Shown here piece after piece: positions 1-8,127 of a stretch of DNA of 24,953 bases (within the stretch, counting starts at the first letter, position 1; each line of letters begins with the position of its first letter). The DNA lies in assembly GCA_032718475.1 (NCBI GenBank), contig JAUCBJ010008778.1, positions 1 through 24,953 on the forward strand, read 5' to 3'. A program made the translations under genes and the position numbers. The notes beneath the pieces are model-generated. The model searched no databases, was not told the origin of the DNA, and saw only the letters and a list, made by a program, of their open reading frames with translations. Source of the stretch: Nemertoderma westbladi (Eukaryota; Xenacoelomorpha; Nemertodermatida; Nemertodermatidae).

Positions 1-2
1 AG

Positions 3-125
3 ATTTACATTGCGAATCCAGACATCGCTATTACCCTGGACGAGCTTACGAGGGAGTTTACGCGTTCCATCCTTATCTATTCGCGTCGATTGAACAGAAA
101 ACACGCGTACCAAGTTACGAGTTAA
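3..125 (+). CDS. 3' end of an unidentified open frame (partial)
   Basis: This frame is open from the window edge and encodes 40 residues before TAA at 123-125. The peptide (starts IYIANPDIAITLDELTREF) has a regular alternation of hydrophobic and charged residues and a basic end, as expected of a real C-terminus. The stop overlaps the next ATG as TAATG (123-127). Base composition is near 50% GC, well above most of the window, and continues into the next frame. The frame one base earlier is also open, so which one is coding before position 125 is not certain. The family is not recognised. The tight overlap is typical of compact viral or transposon gene arrangements, but that is inference. Confidence 0.4.
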   Translation: MYIANPDIAITLDELTREFTRSILIYSRRLNRKHAYQVTS

Positions 126-658
126 TGAAGCGTGTTGGTGAGTGTATTTCCACCAAGTTTGTCAGGAAATACCTGAGAAACGTTAATCCTAATGATATAA
201 CCACATATCACCTGATCAATTATATCCGTCAGGATCCTGAGTATGGCGACATTTTCGTGAACTCGCATCCTGAACTCCAGGAAGTATCTCGGCGCCCATA
301 TGAATACCGAACCCGAGAACGCGAGCTGGAGAGAACCATTAAACCGAGAAAGTTCCTCACCACTCACGGTCCACCCACCGCTAGTGTCCAGACGACCCGT
401 CAAGGACCCGTAGGAGCTGCTGTCTTGAGACGCGCTCTAAAGGCCGTTAGACCTCATTCCCCTGAGATTGATACTACTCAACCAGGTACTTCGACCGGCG
501 GGTATACCGATCGTAACCCTGCACCCTCTGATGCAATTATATTGCACCCTTCGCCTCGGAGCTACAGCCCTCCTCGTAAAGTGGCTCGCCCCAAAGAGAA
601 AAAGACTCTGGTTAATCTTAAGAAACTGCGTAAACGCCGTCCGCGCAAGAAAGACTAA
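125..658 (+). CDS. Uncharacterised 177-aa protein with basic proline-rich tail, possibly from a virus or mobile element
   Basis: The frame runs ATG to TAA for 177 codons with no interruption. Residues 1-70 look like a folded, mainly helical domain (FVRKYLRN, YHLINYIRQDPEYGDIF). Residues 70-150 are low-complexity and rich in Pro, Ser, Thr and Arg. The last 25 residues are strongly basic (KKLRKRRPRKKD), suggesting nucleic-acid binding or a nuclear signal. The ATG overlaps the stop of the upstream frame (TAATG), so translation by termination-reinitiation is possible. The start is ambiguous because the same frame is open upstream to position 2, so this could instead be the end of a longer protein. 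GC content near 50% and abundant CpG differ from the flanks, suggesting a recent arrival or strong coding constraint. I recognise no family; a polinton-like, endogenous-virus or retroelement origin is only a hypothesis. Confidence 0.5.
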   Translation: MKRVGECISTKFVRKYLRNVNPNDITTYHLINYIRQDPEYGDIFVNSHPELQEVSRRPYEYRTRERELERTIKPRKFLTTHGPPTASVQTTRQGPVGAAVLRRALKAVRPHSPEIDTTQPGTSTGGYTDRNPAPSDAIILHPSPRSYSPPRKVARPKEKKTLVNLKKLRKRRPRKKD

Positions 659-1784
659 CTGTTTAGAGTATCTTTGTGTTTTAGAAACTGTGATTTTTAT
701 ATTTTATAGACTGAAAATCCCATTTTCTGGGAGCGGTGTAAAAGCCTTTGCTGAATTGCCCCGTTATTTTTATTATCTTTTACATTAAAATACTCTGTAG
801 TTGATTTAATAAGTGTGGGAGACCGTATTATTACTGTATCGGTGTTTTTAGAGGATCTAAGACTTATTTCCTCCGTATGTGTATTGTGAAAGGTATATTT
901 TATGATTCTATGGCAATTCGTGACGCAAAGGAGTGATAGCTACTCTTGAACAGTAGTTACTATGACTACGGTTAACAGCTGACATTCATACGTGTTGATT
1001 TCCTTTGTTCTACGGCGTCTCTTAGTTCAGTCAGCCAATGAGAGCGTTTGTGGCTCCTTGTACAGAGAATTTCCGAGAAATGACGAAATGCCTATGTGCA
1101 GTGTTTATCATTCAGTCTTGAGCCAAAGAAAGAACGGCTTGGAAGTATTTTTTGTGCTGTACTGCTTTTTAGTCGTACACTAGTAGGTTTAATTATAAAG
1201 GGCATATATCCTTTAACTGCAAACTGACTACTTGAATATCTCATGCCTATGTGCACTGACATACCGGTACTGACTTGTTGTTTTATACTGCTATTTGCTG
1301 TCAGTTCTTCATAATATGGTTGATGAATAATTATATTTGGAATAACGATAAATAACCCCGCAACCCAATATTCTTGATATACCGAAGGTAAGAGAGAAAG
1401 GTTACCAATAATGATTGTGACTTATGTTAAAGTGGTTTGAAGTGAATCTAATGTTATTTGATAGACCCTACATGAGTCAGCCTGTGTTCCTTTTATATGT
1501 GACTAAAATCAGTGAAGATTGGCAGATTAGTGTGCAGTATTGTGCAGCATAGTGTATGAGTGAGTCTGTTAAAGAAGCAATTCCTAAAGAATGCGCCATA
1601 TATGTGGATTATAATTAAGCCATATCGTTGCGAGTAGTTTAAGTCATAACTCTGTTTATGTAGATAAAGCGCCACGTCCTAAAGGAACTGTTAATATTAC
1701 CGAAGGTGAATAATATTGTCAGAGATTATATAATACTGTCAGTCGAATAATACATTAGGCTTACATAGCAATACAAATTAAACC
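659..1784. other. Stretch without recognisable genes
   Basis: Composition falls back to AT-rich right after the 177-codon frame. An ATTAAA at 784-789 could be a polyadenylation signal for that frame, about 125 bases past its stop. The short open frames here have no family-like sequence. No LTR-like direct repeat was found by eye. Confidence 0.35.
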
Positions 1785-1846
1785 GTCGAACCCAATCTCC
1801 CGGGAATATCCAGCGGGTGAATGGTCGCGCACGGATTGGTTTCGAC
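1785..1846. repeat. GC-rich imperfect inverted repeat
   Basis: The arms at 1785-1799 and 1832-1846 (GTCGAACCCAATCTC and the complement of CGGATTGGTTTCGAC) agree at 12 of 15 positions, around a GC-rich centre containing CCCGGG and GCGCGC-like sequence. It stands out in an AT-rich surrounding. It is not a tRNA: there is no A box, and the candidate B-box is imperfect. Confidence 0.4.
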
Positions 1847-1976
1847 TAGTGTAGTGAATCAAATACTTGTCATAGACTAAAAAGCAGATTTATTATCTAG
1901 AAGACATTCTAATTTGGCGGGTTAAACTGCCAAAGGTCTGAAAGCGCGAACATAGAGTTACAGCTATCCAAATGGT

Positions 1977-2280
1977 ATGTCCAATATATATACCAGACTG
2001 ACAAAAATTGTCAACTGCTGTAGATGTTTTATTAACCATTTAGTAAAGATTTTGACCCAATGGTTAATGGTTAAAGAAATAAGGATTCCTTCAATTTTGA
2101 CAAAATGGTCAAAAAATATGACAATATGTCGCAAAATATTGCAAAAATCTCAAAAATAAAGTTCAAATGGTTAAAAAAAATAGAGATGAAAAAAATTGGG
2201 AGTGGATGGTTAAAATTCGATGGCAAAAAAACTCTACATTACAAGAAAATATTGACTAGTTTTTGACAATTCATAAATTC
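1977..2280. other. A-rich strand with recurring ATGGTTAA/ATGGTCAA motifs
   Basis: The plus strand is strongly A-rich and repeats short words related to ATGGTTAA, ATGGTCAA and AAAATATTGCAAAA at irregular spacing. The 60-codon frame starting at 1977 is a by-product of this composition. No period is regular enough to call a tandem array. Confidence 0.3.
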
Positions 2281-2513
2281 AAAATGTATTAAATGAAGTT
2301 GTAAGATCCAACTTCATCTAAAGAGTAGTTGAAATCAAGCATTATTTTGCGCCACACTCCTCAGCTCCAGGCCATACATTTTTACAATAAATTGCGTTGT
2401 GATGGCAACAGAATTACATATTCTGTAATTAATAGCTCAAATTAATTAGTAACAATCATTCGACATTCGAATAAAAATTCTGAGTAAATTGAATTACTTT
2501 TTATCATAAAATA

Positions 2514-3780
2514 ATGAATAGTGTCCAGGATTTACTCAGGTTTTTGGTGGCAAACTTTTATCAAGAGAGCGATGATGAAATTGGATTTGAGTCAATAGTG
2601 CATGATGGGCCTATTGGCATATTCTTAGGTCTGCCCGGAATGACCAGTAGGAAACTTCTCAATGAGTTCCGTTGAGCAGTTGGGCACCATTATGGAGGTT
2701 CACAAACGGAAACAGATCGACATCGTCATCACATCTCCAATTTGGAAGAAAGTTATGCAGTGATTGAAGCTAGCTACATTGCGCCGAGCAAATCCGACAC
2801 GTTTGAAGATTTTAATTTTCTCAAAGACTATCTGACTGGGGTAAAGGTCGTTTTTGAAAGGTAAACGACTCCAACTGGATTTTGGCCGATTTCTGTCCGA
2901 TTTCGCTCGACCTAGTAGTAGTAGTAATTTGTCTTTTAATTAATCTTTAATTAATCACTATTAATCCAAACTATAGAAGTGTAGAAAGTAATTGTTAGAA
3001 TTTGAATCCAATTATTTTCTAGGTAGCATGCAGTATCCGGTAGTGAGCAGTGCCTCCAGTACTCACTTGAAGATCTCTATAATAACGGGTTCAAACTTTC
3101 GGTAATGAAACCCACTGACGTCATAGTGTTTCATACAGGCGACCGTTACCATGGGTTACCAGAACTTGAAATCCTCTCCAAGATGGATGGACGGATAACT
3201 TTAATCAAATTTTCATTACATAAGTGTGCAATTAAACATTGTCTTGTGTCATGAGACGGCAAAAATTTCTTCAAAGTTTTCAACATGTATGACGTCGTTC
3301 TTCCTAATAACGGATGCGGAAAATATTTTCATACGGCTGTGTTGCTAAACCGTGAGCACGAACCAGACGAACCTTATACCTCAGACCTTATAGAGCTACA
3401 GCTGGATAGGGGGGGAGCTTTCACCCAGGGTTCAGATCCGACCAGCAGCCCAATCTTTCCTTCAAAATACTTATCCATTGCGTATGGACACAACATTCAT
3501 GAGAAAATTCAACATGCAGCGTGGCGGCATAGACCTACACAAAGTATTTTACAGGCTGTCACGATTGGTCGATCTGCCGGTTAGGTACAATTTAACCAGC
3601 TGTAATTGTGACCATATATCGACCTACCTTCTAACTGGAAGGCCACAGTGGACAACATTGCCCCTTGTTCACGACTTTGCAGGAAGGTTAAATATGTTTG
3701 ACCTGTATGACGGTTTGGTGACCCCTGTAATGATGTTAACCATAGAGGAAGAAAATAGTTTGCTTTCAAATGTAATGTGA
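2514..3780 (+). pseudogene. Decayed gene with LRAT/PLAAT-like (H...NCDH) domain
   Basis: A long coding-like stretch in three pieces. Piece 1 (2514-2864) starts MNSVQDLLRF and is broken by TGA at 2673-2675. A probable intron follows; an acceptor ending at 3026 (TTTCTAGGTAG) restores the frame if the donor is the GTAAAG near 2851. Piece 2 (3027 to about 3408) carries another in-frame TGA at 3252-3254. After a run of seven Gs (3409-3415) the homologous frame shifts and runs to TGA at 3778-3780. The second half shows the signature of the LRAT/H-rev107 (PLAAT) branch of the NlpC/P60 fold: KYFHTAVLLN with the candidate catalytic His at 3330-3332, then YNLTSCNCDH with the candidate nucleophile Cys at 3607-3609, equivalent to the family's NCEHF box. 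Such proteins are thiol acyltransferases or phospholipases acting on membrane lipids. The upstream ~200 residues match nothing I know. Two stops plus a frameshift argue for a pseudogene, although the G-run break could be a sequencing error. Confidence 0.55.
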
Positions 3781-4076
3781 TCCTGGAAAACAGTAACTGC
3801 ACTAAAAACTCATGCTTGGAACTAACCACCACAAAACAGATGTATGTCTCCTAGCTACGTATAGATGAGCGATAGCCAATGGGGAACCAATAATACGACA
3901 GAGTGATAATGGACTGACTGAAGCTGGAAACACAGAGTGATAACACAATACAATGAGAACACATGACTTGGGATCAATATACGGTAGAAATAGAGTGGGC
4001 GAAATCTGTAAACAACAAATATTCCAATGGGAATATTTGGGAGTATACTCAGGCACTTTTATTTCTATAAAGTTAA

Positions 4077-4102
4077 CCCTAGTGGCCAGAGGGCCACTAG
4101 GG
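4077..4102. repeat. Perfect 11-bp inverted repeat (hairpin)
   Basis: CCCTAGTGGCC at 4077-4087 and its exact complement GGCCACTAGGG at 4092-4102 are separated by four bases. The word CCTAGTGGCC also occurs at the tail of the SINE near 5553-5565, so this may be a remnant of the same family. No U-tract follows, so it is not a terminator. Confidence 0.6.
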
Positions 4103-4540
4103 CTTGGGGATGTTTTGGGTTTGACCACCCAGACAGGTACAAATCATGATCGAGGTTATATTTTTATTCTAGATTAATTGTATTGTTTGAAATGATGTTA
4201 ATTCCCGTTATTTCATATATTATGATGAAATATTATCACTATATTTTGTGACAAATGAATAATGCAAATAAAATGACATTAAATAAAACATTAACATTTT
4301 TGGTGGAATATCTCACATTTGATAATATAAATTATTGATAGATTATCATAGTAGATATTATTAAATTATATTAGTAGAAAAAAAATCAAGAACCATTTAT
4401 AAGTTATTGTATTATTAATAATTGTAAATATTGTTCGTGATGATGTAACACAGATAACAGTAAAGTGATTTTAATGTTCAGTTTTTATCAGTTCACTTTG
4501 AATAATAGCTCAATGTAAAACTATAAATTGTAATGGAAAT

Positions 4541-4565
4541 TTGGTCAATAAAATGTATTGACCAA
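4541..4565. repeat. Perfect 10-bp inverted repeat
   Basis: TTGGTCAATA (4541-4550) and TATTGACCAA (4556-4565) pair perfectly around a five-base loop. TTGACCAA-type words recur at 4634-4641 and near 4735, so this AT-rich tract may be an old repeat. No gene was seen between 3781 and 5295. Confidence 0.45.
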
Positions 4566-5295
4566 TTTAATGGAGGTTAAATTGGACAAAAATAGGTTTA
4601 GATCCATCTAATTGGATTATAATGTATTATAAATAAGGACATTGACCAAAATGCAAATACCCAAAGTGGATGTGTGCTTAATGATATTTGTTAAATTAAT
4701 GCCTTAATTGATATCGAGCGTTTCTCGGTGAATTGACCAATGGTTTTAATATTCGGAATTTGCAGATGAAGGGGGTGGGTGGGAAGCCATGTTGATGGTT
4801 ACGTTTATACATCAAGGGTTAATTGTGATGCCAATACTTGAGAATTTATACCCCAAATTATGTATCCGTTATTCAAATGACAGTGTGAGTTCCTCTATCA
4901 ATTTCTATGGTGGGCGCTGCCACTTATTAATCATTCTATGTGGCTGTGGAACATTATTAATAGACAGAGCACTTAATCAGTTGGCAGGTTAGAAAGAACC
5001 TTCCATGTATTTCTGAAGCCAATCCAGCCTAAAGCAGGCTACAGATAACAGGGGCGTGCTGTAGGAACATTGTACATACTTACTTTGTACAGAGCACAGG
5101 TTCACCAGCATACCTGACAGCTGCCTACAGCAATTTCATGATCCCAGGGCCCTGGTGTATGGATAACGTTTTCTTGACATTAACACGAAAGCCGTCCATC
5201 GTCATAAGGAAGTTTACCTCGCTATGACACTGAACGTAATTTTAGCAAGTGATTGAAATTGTTTAGGAATTAGATTGGCACTGACAAATAGTGGG

Positions 5296-5594
5296 CGTCT
5301 ATAGGTTCCATAGGTTTCACCTTGGTGTAGTGGTTGCATTGAATTCACATCTCCTATAGGTCGTGGGTTCGATCCTCACATGGGCCAGGGCAGTTTTCGT
5401 TTCGGCACGAATGCTTTAAAGGGACCAGCCAGGGCGTATCTCTGCCTTGCATCCTTAAGTGGTAGCTAAATGAGTACTGGAGTTTCCTCTGGGGAGTAAA
5501 GTTCTGGGGGGACCGCACTGGAAATAAGTCGTCAGACTTTGTGCGTAATCCCTGGCCTAGTGGCCGAAGAAAATTTACTTTTTTTTATAATAAT
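5296..5594 (+). mobile_element. tRNA-derived SINE with 9-bp target-site duplication
   Basis: The head carries a tRNA-like RNA polymerase III promoter: A box TGGTGTAGTGG at 5323-5333 and B box GGTTCGATCC at 5366-5375. Their 32-base separation is normal for a tRNA gene. A tRNA-unrelated body follows (about 5390-5570), then a T-rich and (TAA)n tail at 5578-5594. The element is bounded by AATAGTGGG at 5287-5295 and again at 5595-5603, a 9-bp direct repeat of the kind made by LINE-driven insertion. The tRNA-like head no longer folds as an intact tRNA because the acceptor ends do not pair. The near-complete duplication suggests a fairly young insertion. The body (for example GGGACCAGCCAGGGCG) may belong to a named SINE core family, but I cannot assign one. 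Confidence 0.8.
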
Positions 5595-5673
5595 AATAGT
5601 GGGAAGTGACATCATCAATGTTATCAGTTTTTTATTTATCTGTTATTTGTCTGTTTCTGTTATCAGATTTTAA

Positions 5674-5727
5674 ATCCAAATGAAAATTTTTTAAAAGCTA
5701 ATCCAAATGAAAATTTTTTAAAAGCTA
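5674..5727. repeat. Tandem duplication, 27 bp x 2
   Basis: Two exact copies of a 27-base unit beginning ATCCAAATGAAAA lie head to tail (5674-5700, 5701-5727). The absence of differences suggests a recent slippage event. Confidence 0.8.
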
Positions 5728-5844
5728 ACAAATTATTTTGAGTATTTCTAGACTATATATTAATTTATGTAGAAACTTAATACTTATGTAAGTAAAGTAA
5801 AGTAAAATACTTAATTAATATTAATACTAATATTTATAGCAATA

Positions 5845-6616
5845 ATGTATTGCTGCAAATGTACAAATTCGAAACCATTATGAAGATGTCTACGCTGTAC
5901 ATGTTGCGGGGCTGGGACGCCTTGTACGGCATGTCGGCTTGGCACCATTATTGGAAACTGTAACAACCAGACTGCCACAACACCAACACCAACTTCACAA
6001 ACACAGCCATTCGTATCAGCTATATGGTTCAGCATATTGGAACTTCTACTGGAACAACTTCTACTACAAATTCTACTGGAGTTATTCTGGCCATCCGTGG
6101 CATTACATCCAATCAAATCACATTCGTGGCAATACTGGTGGCAGTGGTGGCATTCTTGGTGGGATTGTACCGAACCACATCGCAATAATTGGGGGAAGAT
6201 TCGGTGTTGGAGAGAACGCACCTGCTGGAACTGTTGTTGTACCGCGTTCGGCTATATATAAATACATTCCCCTGGCTGGGATGAAACTAACAGATGCTAC
6301 AATTATATGGGATCACTTGGCGTCTCAATTACTCGAAGTAAAGGATAAAGATTTGTTTTCCGGTATGGACTTCAGATGTAACAGACAACAACGGTGTAGC
6401 TGGAAATACGGTTACCTTCCCAATCACAGTTCAGGTTACTGGGATATCAGGTGAGCCACCCATAGCATTAGGGCTGCTATCCCTGTAACCATATCAAATG
6501 GCGTTGGAGGAAACATCTTTCTGCTCCAGTGCCTGGAGATGGCAATTTTTGTTGGTAATGCAGCCTCAGTCATGGGGACAGCAACCACGCCGACCATCGG
6601 TCTATTCGGGGATTGA
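5845..6616 (+). pseudogene. Frame-switching coding-like region: Cys-rich start, membrane segment, beta-like tail
   Basis: Successive protein-like segments lie in different frames. (1) 5845 to about 6030 begins MYCCKCTNSKPL, meets TGA at 5881-5883, then continues RCLRCTCCGAGTPCTACRLG, with clustered Cys pairs like a zinc-binding or disulphide knuckle. (2) 5964-6188 is Asn/Thr/Ser-rich (GTSTGTTSTTNSTG) and ends with one membrane segment (FVAILVAVVAFLVGLY) before TAA. (3) 6342-6488 contains TDNNGVAGNTVTFPITVQV, resembling an Ig-like or other beta sandwich. (4) 6455-6616 contains VTISNGVGGNIFLL and ends at TGA. The plain reading is a pseudogene with several indels. An alternative is short overlapping genes of a small element. 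The minus strand also has a 136-codon frame (5811-6221), which I read as a shadow of the ACC/AAC-rich composition. No family is recognised, and the overall extent is approximate. Confidence 0.35.
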
Positions 6617-6699
6617 AGAGCCGAAACAAATAGAAACTGGCGAATTGGTTTCCAATGGAGTCACCAACAGGATGACGGCCGAAATGATTTGAACATTAG

Positions 6700-8127
6700 A
6701 TAATGAATTTTGGAACATGAATTAATCCGCGAAGGACTTCTCAATGTATCCTCATATTGAAATGGAACCAGATGATTATTGAATATATTTTGTATCATTA
6801 GAAGATGAAATGTTGTGCCAGAATTGTGTAATGTGACATATTGTGCACTTGTAGTTTATTTGTATATAAATGTTTACATTAATAATACAATTACTAAAGC
6901 TAACCCTAAAACTTATTAGAAGTTTACATTTTTATTTTCTTGAGAGTTGGTGATTTTATTTATTTCATAAATATTTCGATTTGCATGCACTAGTCATTAT
7001 ACTGCAGATCTGCATACGAATTGAGGATTTACATGAGTGACCGCGGACTGTATGGAAACAATACCCCGCTACACCAGCCCAACACCTACAGTATCTCTTT
7101 TACCCACAAACCTTGTAGGTTTACCAACATAGAATAGCACAAATGCCATTCATTATTTATCATCATTTATTACCATTACATAAGAGTAAAACATAACACT
7201 TATTCTGCTTTCAATGTTGGAAGGTAAAAATGAGTAAGTTGGTATTATATAATATAAATTGTATGTTACAATGTATGTATGTTACAATAAAACGTCTCTT
7301 CATTGCATCAAGGTACCAATGTACTGTACTGTACTGTGATGTGATGTAATTATATTTATATGGTAGAGTTATACTGATTGATAGGATAATAGTAATAGTA
7401 TAATTTGCAACAAAGAACGAAATTTTATTGAAGTTCATAAAGAGTGGATAAATTATAGTTTGTATTATAATTAAGTGTTCATAAAGAAGGGTTACAAGTG
7501 AAATAAGTATGATATGAACTAATATTATTAAAATTTAATTATTACTACAATTTTACAAATATAATTTTTAATATATATGTTACAAGGTGCATATAACTAA
7601 ATCTAAAAGTGATGAGCTAGGGTATCAATGTTCCTTGAATCCAGTGGCAGTCAATGACGACATGAACCAATGGCTAAAAGGTTGACTAGGTGACTGGCTT
7701 TACGTAGGTGGAGAAGCTAAAGTTTAGAAAATTTCCAGAAATTGGCTGATTCATATCTGACTGTACTGTACAAGGATCTACTGGGGCAGTTGGTGATGAT
7801 GAATAATGTTTCAGTTTACAATTAGCCAATGGTAAATAGGTTATTGATTGTTGTATAGGTTACTGTTGATTTATTTTAGATGAAAAATATTCTAAAGATT
7901 ACTTACTAGCGCAGTACATAACTATGTGATCAATCTTATCTGAGTAGCATTTGTCATCATCATTTTGAACCAATTTTCTATTATTTCCTCTGGGCGATTT
8001 TGTTATCCATATTTGCTAGTTTCTAGCCAAATAGATTTTTCAGACACCAACAATTTCTTACTGCACTGTTGGTACCAGTATTAATTGATTAAGCTTTTTC
8101 CTAGCTATTTTCCAAAATCCCATCAAA
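6700..8127. other. Gene-free AT-rich stretch ending in the 3' UTR of the minus-strand gene
   Basis: No frame with protein-like character was found. TTTATT at 7870-7875 reads AATAAA on the minus strand, about 250 bases beyond the stop at 8128. A short (TGTAC)n-like run lies near 7320-7340. Confidence 0.45.
7870..7875 (-). promoter_or_regulatory. Candidate polyadenylation signal AATAAA
   Basis: Lies 253 bases downstream of the stop codon of the three-exon minus-strand gene, in the right orientation. Chosen by position and sequence only. Confidence 0.4.

Noticed and set aside
1785-1846. tRNA gene
   Set aside because: The B-box-like GGTTCGA lacks the rest of the consensus and there is no A box or cloverleaf.
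4077-4102. Rho-independent terminator
   Set aside because: No T-tract follows the hairpin and the genome is eukaryotic.
5316-5388. Functional tRNA gene
   Set aside because: A and B boxes are present but the acceptor ends do not pair, and the sequence continues into a SINE body bounded by target duplications.
5811-6221. 136-codon minus-strand Cys/His-rich frame
   Set aside because: It mirrors the ACC/AAC-rich plus-strand Thr/Asn segment and has no ordered domain pattern; the plus strand shows a clean membrane segment instead.
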